Shown piece by piece: positions 10,801 through 19,727 of a stretch of DNA of 20,192 nt. Source of the DNA: Perkinsus chesapeaki (taxonomy: Eukaryota > Perkinsozoa > Perkinsida > Perkinsidae); NCBI GenBank assembly GCA_013115145.1, contig JAAPAO010000623.1:1-20192 (forward strand), given 5' to 3'. Made by a program: the position numbers and the translations under genes. Within the stretch, counting starts at the first letter, position 1, and each line of letters begins with the position of its first letter. A model generated the notes under the pieces. The model was given only the letters and a program-made list of their open reading frames with translations. It was not told the origin of the DNA and ran no database searches.

Positions 10801-13800
10801 ACTTGTGTAACTCAATCGGAATGGAGTACCAATACGCATCCGGGTGAAAGCCGAGTTTAATCATGGAAAGTAGAGTTCTCATACCACTCAAGTGATAACG
10901 TGAAATGCACAGATGTTCCAATATGCCTGCCTCGAGTCGAGGCCCTCGACTCGAAGTAAATCTGAAAGTGTGGCTTGGGAGGCAGAGATCAGCGATACGC
11001 CACTCACAGTGTGCGTTGGGAGTGTGCGTCGCATACCTACTCTGTGGAAGGAACTTGCAGAACAGAATGTACAGACCGACAGAAGACACCTAACACTTCA
11101 TGCACCTCATCGAATGCACTTGACAGTGAAACGCTCGAGGTTTGATCGGGACTTTGCCGAAAATTATGAATGTCTGTCGGATACGTAAGTGAAATGCCGA
11201 GTACCTTGGTGTGGGGTGAATTTGACCATATCCAATGGCGAGTTCCCCTAGTAGAGGGCCCCTACTTTTATATAGGGATATAATATCCCGGATATTGAGT
11301 CCGCTTCGGTATTGCTTTACACAAATTGTTCACGAAGTTCTCCTCGCTTTAGCAAAGCTAGAAGAACTTTGCGAACGTTCGAGAACCTCCCTGCATAGGC
11401 CAACTAACGTACTCGGTTAAGTCCAGCTTCTCCCGATGCTCCCGGTTTTTCCTTCGACCAAATATTTCAGCTCGAATCGCCTCCATTGCTTCTTGCTCCT
11501 AAATACCCAATAAAATGCAAAATCCCTTCACCAGCCCAAACAGCCACTCGACTGGTCTGACCTCCTTATAATGTGCTTGCTGGGCTTCCTTCTCCTTCCA
11601 TGCATTCACATCCCTTTCTCCCCATCGCTCAACCACCCGTCTTGTGTCCGTCACAGCGTCTTCTTGCCAGTTCCGTCGCTCCACGTAGTAACTAAAACGG
11701 TAACACGAATTCTCGATAGCCATAGTTTCTCGCGCACCATTACGACTCAAGCTCTACGGCCATAGCTTCTCAGTACCAAGCCTCCATGAAATATAACGCC
11801 ATTTTACTCCCCCCTGCCCCGACCACTTCACCAAGCGGCTTACATGCTATCTTTGCTGTGTGCCGCAGCAGCGCCGCCATTGCTACTCTTAGTGCAATCA
11901 GCGCTTTCACCCACGACTTCTTGCCGGCCTTGGGCCCTGCGGGAGCTTTTCCGACCGCCTCGCCGTGAAGTCTCAGGCTTTCCCTGTCAATTACAAGCCG
12001 AATACTTCTTAAATAAGCGAAGTGTGGAGAGTTGCAAAGAATACTTATTTACAGTATCGAGCGCTACAGGACATGGGGGCACTTTTGAACCGATTTTGAA
12101 GAGCGGAAACTGGCCTAGTTAACAATCGGATATGCACCCGCTAGGAATCATGCCCACCTATGATGCGGAAGTAAGGCCAGCTCACTGACCTAATCGACTA
12201 TATCCACAGCGCTTCCTGCACAATTACGTGCAAGGTTTGTGACATGCATGGATCGGCATAGAAGTTCAAATGGAGACCTCTAAATCCACTATTATGGATA
12301 AGATACTCTGAAAATCGATGCCCACCTCTGCCTTCTGTTCCGGCTCCACAACAATGCTGTGAGGCGTCCCTGATGCTAGCTTGGCCAGACGTATCTTCTC
12401 GGCTTTCAACTTCTCTTTGGTCTCTTGCTCAGACAACTCGTAATCTCTCATCCTCTTATAATCCGGCACCGATCCTGTAAAGATACGCCCCATGGAGCTC
12501 ACCAGAAAGATTTCATTTTCGGCGCCAAGCTGCTTCATATTGCTTTTGCGGCTCAATTTAGTCAACCACACTGTGGTTACCACAGTCCGATTTGCCCGAG
12601 AATAAAGCTATAAATAATCGCTCTCCGACTAAAACCCTACTGAAGTGCCATTCTACACCTCACCCAGGCTTCCCGCTTACCTTCATAATCTGCCTCCTCG
12701 AACCCCGGTAAAGGGTTATGCTCTCCCAACCGAGCCAACGCCTCATACTCCTCCCGAGGAGCTGCCATCCCATCCTTGAAGACTCTGCCATTTTCATACC
12801 CCACTTCTCCGTATTCAGATACGGTGCGCTCTTTACTAAGCCAATCTCGAGCAACCTGAGAACCACCTTAAGAGAACCTGATCCCAAACTTCGACAGGCG
12901 TGACTCATACCGCTCGCTCGCCAACTGCTTCGTCGGAATGCCTAGGCAGGTCCGCCTGTGTCTTAGCCACACCGTCGTTCGACCAAGGGACTTCAATTGG
13001 AGGACCCGCCGTTTGAATCTCGGAAAGATTCTCTATGTTCTGCCGGTAACTAGAACAAATCTTGCTCATCTTGCAATTCCTCAACGCAGAGAATCAACTC
13101 ACGCGGACAGCCGCCATGCCCTCTCCTTTGGCATGACCATAACTATATCTGTGGCGCTGCATGTTCCATCTTTACCTCTTCTTTGTTTCTTCAAACCCGT
13201 TATCTGGACCGCCATTCCCGGAGTGGCTTTAGTAACTGATACACATAAACAATAATCTAGCAGGAGAATATGCACAGAATAAGAATAAGAATACCAATAA
13301 TAATAAGAATATACCAATATACCAATAATAAGAATAATATAGCTCAGAATAAGTCAGAAACAAGCATGAGGAAGTTTCTCAGTGTGTCGACTCCAACAAC
13401 TGATCTTTGATAATCATATACACTCAGCATTTGGGCGATCCGCAATGTGGTCAACTTATATGCCATAAACAGATGATACAGGATGCATATTAATTGCTTG
13501 CCCATTCCCATAAGCCGATAAGTCCATTAGGATCGATGATGCAATACATACCAATCGAATGGGCTCGATGAGATCATTATACACATTTTCCCAGGCAGCA
13601 CTCCCCCCTTTACCAGGCAGACAATATATAACCGACTTTTTGAAGCTCAAATTCGAAAACTAAATTTGGATCTCTCGCCAACCTCATCCAAAATCATCAA
13701 AGGATAATACAAAAAAACGTTCAAGAGCTTCCGAGCGCCGCCAAAATACTCGCCTTGCGATTCAAAGAAATATTCGCTTTTCTTGGATCTTCCTGGGAAT

Positions 13801-16800
13801 AGCTCATACACACACATAAACATGTGCCTTACTCTCCGCTTTAGTCCCTTTATCGGCGTCCCACATCCTCTCAACTTGACCAAATGCACTGCCCGCCACA
13901 AAGAAGCTTCCCTTCATAACAACGCCGTGCTTAACTAGGCATAGCATAATTCGACCTTCCGACATATTATTAGTGATATCAATTATAACCAGTGCTCCAG
14001 TGACCGGCAGATTCACATCTGTTAAGTAATCATTCCCTAAAACGCAGGAATATTATAGATACCCCGAATAAGGAGGATGTAAATTTCGCCCGCCCTGTGA
14101 TGTAACAGTGCTATAATAACACTTGAGCAACTAAAATGGATTCATGAGCTTCCAAAAAGCTCAAGAGAGGGTGAAGCGATTCCGTAACAAATTGTCAATG
14201 TCGTCCCGCGCTGTCATTTATTGTGCGCTATCGCTCGCTCCATCGTACATACTCGGACAACTCCCCTCGTAAGACTCTTACGAGGGGCTATGCACGATTT
14301 CAGTCAATAACGGCTTCCGTTTTACTTCTTCGCTCTTACGGTAGGAATAAACAAGTGAGAGAAAGCCTCAGTAGACTCTCCGCTCGCCTGGTGTTAGTCC
14401 ACACGAACGGAGAACAAGCAACACGCGCCGCTCTCTCGAATCCTATAATGCGAATCAAGTACTCCCTCGAGCTCACTTTTTTTAGTGCTTCGGTAAAACT
14501 GTGCAACCATTCCCGGGGTAACCGAAGGAGCTGGAACCTGGGACACAAATCTCTATTTATTAGGAAAAGTACCAGACACGAAAAGTATTGTAATGGTACC
14601 AGCGATGATCCGAAAAAGAGGACCAACTGGCGGCAAGAAGATACATTGTTGGTTCATCTGCTAGTGAAATGGAAGACAACACCTTTGTTGATCAAAATGT
14701 GCTCGGTCAGTACTCAGAAGGAGGCCGCTTGGTTCTTCCGAGTCCAATAGAGCCTTCTTCTGTTGAGTCTTTTACACCAAAGACTGTTGCCATATCGGAG
14801 AACTTCACGAAAAAAGCGCCATAACTCACTGCTGATGAGAAATGCAAAAGTTTTCCATAAACTGAATACTTGAAAAATCATTGTTGAGAACTGAATGGCT
14901 CTGCACACACATCAAGGTGTGTCGAATGGAAAGTAACTTTGCCCAGCAAAGCCTTCCCGAATGCCTACATGATGCAAAGGTAGTTCTTGTTGCTTACTCG
15001 CAATGGTACTACTAAGAGACGAATGGAGCGACTCGACCACCTACAAGCGGAACATTCGAAAATCTTCGGCAATCTATCCAACCAAAAACCCCAAGCTCCA
15101 AAATACGAGTAAAGTCGCAAACCAGCTTTTCAATAGATCTCTCTTGAGTTTCAGCACTGCTCCTCGGATCCGACGTAACATGCAAAATTAAATCTCGGGA
15201 GCGCTCCTGAACTGCCGCAAACGACCCAGCGGGGGGTTACTTTGTCAATGTTGTCTCCGTGTAGTGCGGAAATGGGAACAGCCTTTCTGGCAGCTTCGGA
15301 GAAGTCACTACTGATAACACCGGCTTCATGTAGCTTGGCACATTGATAACTGAATAACACATCAGGACGATCACCTCTCGAGAGAAATGGAGTTTGTCAA
15401 AACTGCCACGTATGACAAAGCGAGCGTGAATCAGATATATAAAAAGAAAGGTATTAATACAAGGAAAGTACGGTAGTAATTGTCCAACACATTTTCGATA
15501 CAATAGCTAATGTCTTTTTGAATGGGATTGTCACAGGATCTAGGAGGAGTCTTCTTGGACAAAACATTGCCTTCACAAGGCAAGTCATTAACCCATATTA
15601 AAAATAAGACGATCTCGAGGTCACACCGATTGGCGAGTGTTACTCAAAAAGCTCCTTCCGAAGTATGTGGCGCACAATATTTGTACTGTGATTTTTCAAC
15701 CACAGGAAAGCGTCTAACTTACGCTAGTTCGTTCCTGACCAGTTCCGCGTCCACATAAGGGAGATCGATCTTGTTAAGTGCCTAGCAAGTACAAGCAATA
15801 TACAACATGAATAACGGAAAATACCGGACATCGATTTCACCGAAAAACTTTTCTCAAATATTCCCAACAGTTCGCGAACAAAGTAGCCTCCCACGGAGCA
15901 CGAAAAGCACTAACGAATTCACTGCGCGGGCTTGTGATCAGTTTCGCTCGCCCAGTATGATTCCTACAAAGACGACAGGAACTTGGAAAGCATCAGCTTG
16001 CATCAGGACTTCCTCTGTTTGAATGTCCGCTCCATTTCTAAGGTAAGATACTAAAAGCAGGGCGCTACGGTTATGGAATTACTCCACAGACACGATGACA
16101 AGAGCGCAATCGGCAACCTCCACAGCTCGCCCCCGAGACGTCTCGAACGCCGCGTGCCTAAAGAATGTCAAACAAGAGTGACAATGACCACTGAATTGCG
16201 AGACACGCATGAACTGACCACTAATACCTCATAAGATACGGGAAAAGAATAACATGGAGAGGCGAAGATACGATTGAAAATCTAACTTACCCAGGTGTGT
16301 CTATAAAAGTCATTCTCGCAGTATCGAATGACTCACCAATCGGCCTGGTCCTACAGGGCAGTTTAGGCAACTCCATTGTGAAGGCGCGAACCTGTAGAGG
16401 CACATCAGACTGGAATTTTATCGATAATGCAATGGAAACGATAATTGGGGAGTATTAGTGAGACTGTTATATTGGCACTTATACAACAAGAATAGTATTT
16501 CGGTCACGTAAATGATGAATACTATTGAGAGTGGTGCATTCTAGTACAATGACCCCTTTTGACCCTTTTCAGCTTCCACTTGGTAGAATGATTCTACCAA
16601 GTGGAAGCTGAAAAGCGCCAAACACGCTTCCCGCTAGAATACGTTTGTCGATAATTCTGCGTTGATGAGACTAGGTTTGATGAAAGCAGAACTACTTCAC
16701 TGACCTATCGTAATGCCTATTGAGTGACATGCCATACTTTACCAAGCAGTAACTTACTGATTGGGTAATCCTTCCAGGCTCGGTGTCCACTACACTAGTC

Positions 16801-17955
16801 CCTCTGAGGGCATCGAGGAAGGTCGTCTTGCCGTGATTGATATGCCCAACTACTACCACAACCGGCACCTGCATGTTGAACAACTTAGTCTGCGCTGCCA
16901 TTTTCGTCGGTGAAATTTCCAGGGGATTGAACAAGGGAATTTTTCCTGCCGCCATCAGTGGTAGCTGATACCGAGGAGTATGCTAGCAATTAGTGAACAG
17001 TCAACGCGAAGGCAAGTCAGTGAACATTAAAATTATTGCCTTATGACCGATTACACTGCAGAATGAAATAGTGTCATTATCGCATACCGAAACAGGGCTG
17101 CACCACTAGCCAACAATCTCAGCAAAGAGCGGAAAGAGCCCTTCACTCACTGATTTAGAGGCAAGGCCAGATTTTATCGGCGGGCTTTCTGAGTCCCATT
17201 CCGGCTCCATATCTATCATCCGCGGTTCCAAGCCGAACCTGAATCATTTCTGCCACAACTTCTCGACTTCAAGCTACCTACTTGTAAAGCGATCTAACCA
17301 CATTATCGAAGGGAACGATAACTTTCCGTTTGCTCGTCGTCTCGAACTCCCGACCTTCCAAATCGCTCCAGTAATACTTCTTCAGATACTGCCTGAAAAG
17401 AATTCTTTTTAGAGTTTTTTTTAAGATTTCTAGAATTTCTTTGAGATTTTTCCCTAACTAGAATTCTCAGTGAAAACCAATCCATTCGCCAACTTCGTTG
17501 CATTGGTGTGTCACTGATATCAAAAAAATCTAATACGACAATGCGCTAAATCTAAACCCCGAAGATGTAATGGAATCCTATCGACCACACTTCCTGAGGA
17601 AACTACTAATAGGAAAGAGGAGAGGAAATAGAAGCTGTGCCTACCGAGCACCACAAAGGCTAAGCGCCGCTGAATAGTCGATGGGTAACATCAAGCGGAG
17701 CTCAGACGCTCCTAGATATGGAGGAACTAGGATAACCTGAAGGAGGGTATCACCACTCAGTTAACCGGTTAATCACTGTTAAACACTCTTTACCTTATCT
17801 TTCGATTCCCTGCCCTTTACAATCGTGTCTCGCGCTGTTTTCCGTGCCAGAAAAGATGAGCCTTTCTTGTGGTAAAAGCGCACAGATGCGCATAGAGGAC
17901 TACCACGCACCGTAGCCAAGGGAACCAAGGCAGCCAACTCTCTCCGAATTATCAT
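7851..17955 (-). CDS. Mitochondrial-type translation initiation factor IF-2, about 19 exons
   Basis: A GTPase that brings initiator tRNA to the small ribosomal subunit of the organelle. Exons: 17955-17794, 17388-17282, 17238-17151, 16964-16758, 16391-16291, 16157-16083, 16037-15968, 15781-15723, 15685-15644, 15349-15241, 15206-15083, 14018-13833, 13235-13103, 13049-12911, 12855-12681, 12570-12307, 8512-8366, 8316-8207 and 8057-7851: 834 aa, all phases matching. Residues 1-54 are basic and Tyr/Ser/Arg-rich, like a transit peptide. The G domain has GHINHGKT (159-166), ITQS (G2), FIDTPGH (217-223), ALNKID (271-276) and [12 protein letters not shown] (G5). Domain II follows ([19 protein letters not shown], then [12 protein letters not shown]), then a Lys/Glu-rich helix, then domain III ([18 protein letters not shown] and [15 protein letters not shown]). 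The usual C-terminal domain is not recognised before the TGA at 7851. The P-loop has Asn where Asp is usual. The least certain borders are exon 11's end (15083, or 15045), the start of exon 4, and the 3.8-kb intron 12306-8513. Confidence 0.88.
8513..8839. other. Intron stretch with an unexplained minus-strand open frame
   Basis: This is the 3' part of the long IF-2 intron, before the third-domain exon. The minus strand is open from 8832 to 8587 (about 80 codons, including [19 protein letters not shown] and [19 protein letters not shown]). It matches no IF-2 region I know, and it has no clear flanking acceptor and donor pair. A 7-bp hairpin (ATCGATT, 4-base loop, AATCGAT) lies at 8821-8838 near the likely edge of the retroelement. 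I treat it as non-coding intron. Confidence 0.35.
9096..9146. repeat. Two short hairpins in the retroelement leader
   Basis: CCGGCT-A-AGCCGG at 9096-9108 (6-bp arms) and CGGTGTGAG-G-CTCACACCG at 9128-9146 (9-bp arms), each with a one-base centre. They lie about 100 bp upstream of the first ATG of the element and could fold in an RNA leader. Confidence 0.7.
9236..9970 (+). pseudogene. Gag-like ORF1 remnant with frameshifts
   Basis: It starts [18 protein letters not shown], rich in Lys, Ser, Ala and Pro. Near 9345 the coding sense moves to another frame ([20 protein letters not shown]), then moves again to a block ending [17 protein letters not shown] at the TAA 9647-9649. Next comes [20 protein letters not shown], and finally a frame ending WPCYQ at 9970. 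The pieces have similar composition and follow each other without large gaps, which fits one acidic and basic structural protein broken by several single-base indels. I recognise no zinc knuckle. The assignment as Gag rests on its place before the reverse transcriptase. Confidence 0.5.
9959..9999. repeat. Two adjacent hairpins inside the retroelement
   Basis: TGTTATCA-G-TGATAACA (9959-9975, 8-bp arms) is followed directly by AAGCCATGATA-TCT-TATCATGGCTT (9975-9999, 11-bp arms). They sit between the ORF1 remnant and the reverse transcriptase remnant. Confidence 0.75.
10127..10810 (+). pseudogene. Reverse transcriptase remnant (YLDD)
   Basis: One frame carries the active-site box [10 protein letters not shown] (YLDD codons 10406-10417). 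Upstream is a palm-like stretch ([11 protein letters not shown], where LTR and DIRS elements have PFGL.S.P). Downstream lies [20 protein letters not shown], matching the K...P...FLG..I block, and [10 protein letters not shown][12 protein letters not shown], like the L.G.L...R segment. Six in-frame stops interrupt it (10466, 10499, 10502, 10514, 10607, 10718), so no active enzyme is made. The motif layout excludes a typical LINE, but gypsy-like and DIRS-like cannot be told apart here. Confidence 0.6.
10488..10509. repeat. Hairpin with 9-bp arms in the reverse transcriptase remnant
   Basis: TCGTGTCAC, loop GATA, GTGACACGA. Two of the in-frame stops (10499 and 10502) lie inside this palindrome, suggesting that it formed after the gene died. 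Confidence 0.7.
10932..10954. repeat. Perfect 11-bp inverted repeat with one-base centre
   Basis: TCGAGTCGAGG, centre C, CCTCGACTCGA. It lies just 3' of the reverse transcriptase remnant. Confidence 0.8.
11275..11296. repeat. Two overlapping 7-bp palindromes
   Basis: GGGATAT-A-ATATCCC (11275-11289) shares its right arm with AATATCC-C-GGATATT (11282-11296). The shared arm could pair with either neighbour. It lies about 60 bp beyond the stop of the nested gene. Confidence 0.65.
11358..11880 (-). CDS. Small charged protein of unknown function nested in an IF-2 intron
   Basis: Exons 11880-11777, 11691-11532 and 11498-11358 give 134 aa, with introns of 85 and 33 nt and matching phases. The N-terminus ([20 protein letters not shown]) is basic and amphipathic like a mitochondrial targeting peptide. 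The middle is strongly charged ([20 protein letters not shown], then [16 protein letters not shown]). The third exon has [20 protein letters not shown]. An AG two bases before the ATG could serve as a leader acceptor. It is on the same strand as IF-2 and wholly inside that intron. I do not recognise the family. The last 15 codons could instead be spliced differently at the GTACGT near 11410. The steady protein-like composition across the frame changes at the splice sites is the main support. Confidence 0.5.
11881..12306. other. 5' part of the long IF-2 intron
   Basis: It lies between the end of IF-2 exon 16 and the nested gene. The minus frame of the nested gene is open further upstream, to about 12042, without an ATG, so an upstream exon is possible. 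If the donor at 12306 were not used, the IF-2 frame would end at a TGA 13 codons later (12266). Nothing else is seen. Confidence 0.4.
13236..13832. other. IF-2 intron 12 with a minus-strand open frame
   Basis: This 597-bp intron separates two halves of IF-2 domain II. The minus strand is open from about 13796 to 13647 after a good acceptor ([20 protein letters not shown]). Skipping it joins KGTKAE to [14 protein letters not shown] exactly as the family requires, so I leave it out of the protein. It could be an alternative exon. The 3' part of the intron is an AT-rich repeat. Confidence 0.4.
13277..13340. repeat. AT-rich simple repeat
   Basis: Irregular repeats of AATAAG, AATA and ATACCAAT units in an IF-2 intron. 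It is low-complexity sequence with no gene content. Confidence 0.75.
14019..15082. other. IF-2 intron 11 (1.06 kb) with a + strand open frame
   Basis: The intron lies between the G domain and domain II exons. It contains a + strand frame, 14223-14750, of about 175 codons, the longest single open frame of the + strand. It is rich in Arg, Ser and Lys with no motif I recognise, and has a 12-bp palindrome at its start. The opposite strand is open over 14626-14336 as well, so composition may explain it. I do not call it a gene. The donor of exon 11 is uncertain: GTTGGA at 15082 fits the phase; GTAGGT at 15044 is a better site but does not fit. Confidence 0.4.
14263..14287. repeat. Perfect 12-bp inverted repeat with one-base centre
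   Basis: CCCCTCGTAAGA, centre C, TCTTACGAGGGG. It lies in IF-2 intron 11, inside the first codons of the + strand open frame. Confidence 0.85.
16565..16615. repeat. Perfect 25-bp inverted repeat with one-base centre
   Basis: Arm 1 is 16565-16589, the centre is a single G at 16590, and arm 2 is 16591-16615, an exact reverse complement. It starts CTTTTCAGCTTCC, so each strand carries a TTTTCAG acceptor-like motif. It lies in the 366-nt IF-2 intron between the P-loop exon and the switch exon. Confidence 0.95.
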
Positions 17956-18811
17956 GAATAAACTTCGAGCGAAACGAAGATCAACGGAATCCGCCAACAC
18001 GGCGTTATTGCGGGATGGAACTCGACAAAATCACCGTGCAGAAACGCAAAGAGAATCATGTCGGCTAGTACTTGTTGTACCTAAGCATGAGCGGCGCTGC
18101 AAACCTGACTCTATCCTTCTTTGAAGTGCACTAACTATATTATCTACAATCTATGTAAAAAAGCTATATATCACATGCTCAACACTGATTAGTAAACAGT
18201 CTATACATAAACGGTTCGCAGAGGAAATTCCAAACGAGGATGGCTGAAACCATCAGGTCGATAGATATTCTGGTACTGCAAAGTTTGCATGATTAGAACT
18301 GCGAAAAACCGCACCGTATCTTACTTTTTCTTCTTCATCCTCATAAACTTCCACTTTCTAAACTTCTTATTTGTCTCGACTAAAAACCGCAAAACACTCA
18401 AAACTAGCCTCAAGAACTTCACGCTTATTCTTTACAAGGTTCATGGAATGGACGGCATGCTTGTGCTACAAACTTCTTCACAAAATATTTACAGATACTT
18501 GAAATTTACTCTTACAACTCGATAAACATTCTTCGTCAGTGAAGTCTCGCGGATTAATCGGAAAAAAATTTCATTGGTCACAGATTTTGTGAAACAGTTT
18601 ATTTAATTTTAGTAATATAACCTTCTATCTTCACTGCACTCAAATGCCTATCAACTAGGTTTTTTCGATGTCGAAGTTATGTATATATCAACAACTGGTT
18701 GTAGCTACTGCATATTTTATATACTGTATGAACCTGGTTATTCTAAATAACAGTTCTCCCAGTCCTCTTTACGTCATATAACCAACAGTGCAAGATGAGG
18801 AGATAACTTAC
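17956..18811. other. AT-rich intergenic region upstream of IF-2
   Basis: The right half (about 18120-18800) is AT-rich with runs of A and T and only low-complexity open frames. It must contain the 5' end of the IF-2 transcript. I see no TATA-like element I would trust and no RNA gene. Confidence 0.5.
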
Positions 18812-18957
18812 ACGTATATATCATCAGCGGTGAAGGGACTGTAATCGCCTGCTTTACAACCATACTTGGCGGAGTCGGGGTTGCACACCGAGATACTCGA
18901 GAAGTTAATGACCACATTATTATCAAATGAAATAATAACCCCTACATACAAACACAT
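18812..18957 (-). other. Possible isolated exon on the minus strand
   Basis: The frame reads ISVCNPDSAKYGCKAGDYS then PFTADDIYV, and is followed by a consensus donor GTAAGT at 18811. Three cysteines and the Asp/Tyr-rich composition look like secreted protein, but I could not find partner exons. It may belong to a gene between 18700 and 19200 or be chance. Confidence 0.25.
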
Positions 18958-19183
18958 TCTTCCCCTTCAACTCTTCTTTGTGTCATCCCGAGAGCTTGTG
19001 CCCCCATGCTACCACTCGGGAATGCTACATTATGGATCACCGATTGATGACTACTTTCATTCCCAATGCCCAGTTTCACCCATGTATTGAGAAACGCCAG
19101 TGTCTGGCACAAAATCCCTGCCACAACGCGATATGGGTCATTTAACACGTATACCGCGTAATTCACGGGGATGTGTAAAACAG

Positions 19184-19507
19184 TCATGGTGTAAAAGGTG
19201 TGATGATAAAACGTGCACCGGTAACCGATATAAGAAATACGAAGTTGCGGAGCGAGAAAAGCGAGCGAAGCTTATATTGCAGTGCGCGGTCGTTCGTGTG
19301 CGTCCGTCCGTCCGTGGGAAGAAATTCCGGCTCAACCACAGTGTCTTTCCCCACGAGTGATATATCATTTTCCTTCACATGTATATGCGATCTCACTGAG
19401 AATATAGCGAACTTGAAATTCTAAGCCCGGACCCCTTAACTATCGAGAACATTTTCAAGGCGCTTCTGCGCATGAGGCAGTTTTCTTAGGTCCTTTCCAC
19501 CAGCCAT
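19184..19507 (-). CDS. Small two-exon protein of unknown function
   Basis: Exon 1 is 19507-19441 (MAGGKDLRKLPHAQKRLENV) and exon 2 is 19395-19184, joined across a 45-nt intron in matching phase; 92 aa. Exon 2 contains HIHVKENDISLVGKDTVVE, a GGAC tandem run encoding DGRTHTNDR, and a hydrophobic end (FVFLISVTGARFIITPF) that could be one membrane segment. The intron size fits the locus. The donor is GTTAAG, weaker than most here. I do not recognise a family. The true 3' end may differ, since GT sites in the last 20 codons could lead to further exons. Confidence 0.45.
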
Positions 19508-19727
19508 TTAGATTGACTATATTAAACCGACTTAACCCAAAAGCATTGGTAAAAAAGATACTTCCTGTATAATATATGTATTTCAGTGGTTGAATCACTA
19601 CAACCAAAATAAAAACGAAAACCTAAATACTAAAAATGACCGCGCCACGAAATTATTGAGATGAATCTATATTTATTTAACCCCTAGTAAACTTCAAACT
19701 GGAGGCTACTTCCCGGAAAATGTCTTT

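Larger units (their letters stand above)
8840..10810 (+). mobile_element. Decayed retroelement inside an IF-2 intron (antisense)
   Basis: The + strand of this stretch carries, in order, a non-coding leader with several short hairpins (about 8840-9235), a Lys/Asp/Ser-rich gag-like frame beginning at the ATG at 9236, and a reverse transcriptase region ending near 10810. The order fits an LTR- or DIRS-type retroelement. Frameshifts and stops show that it is dead. I found no terminal repeats or target-site duplication by eye, so both ends are approximate and the superfamily is open. It lies opposite to the host gene. Confidence 0.6.
10811..11357. other. Intron stretch between retroelement remnant and nested gene
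   Basis: There is no gene I can support. A + strand frame 10913-11188 is open (with [15 protein letters not shown]) and may be more of the retroelement, but I see no integrase, RNase H or recombinase motif. Inverted repeats are listed separately. Confidence 0.35.

Noticed and set aside
12513-12540. Possible 28-nt intron (GTGAGC...TTTACAG) in the IF-2 linker exon
   Set aside because: Its removal breaks the frame, while the unspliced frame continues in a clear Lys/Glu-rich helix.
13277-13340. Repeat array considered as CRISPR-like
   Set aside because: Units are short, irregular and AT-only, with no constant spacers; it is simple sequence in a eukaryotic intron.
17239-17281. [10 protein letters not shown]-like reading after exon 2 of IF-2
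   Set aside because: It looks IF-2-like but needs a 15-nt intron. A 43-nt intron to [15 protein letters not shown] gives a longer, in-phase frame.
18289-18525. 78-codon + strand frame in the AT-rich intergenic region
   Set aside because: Phe, Leu and Lys runs follow the base composition; no motif and no splice context.
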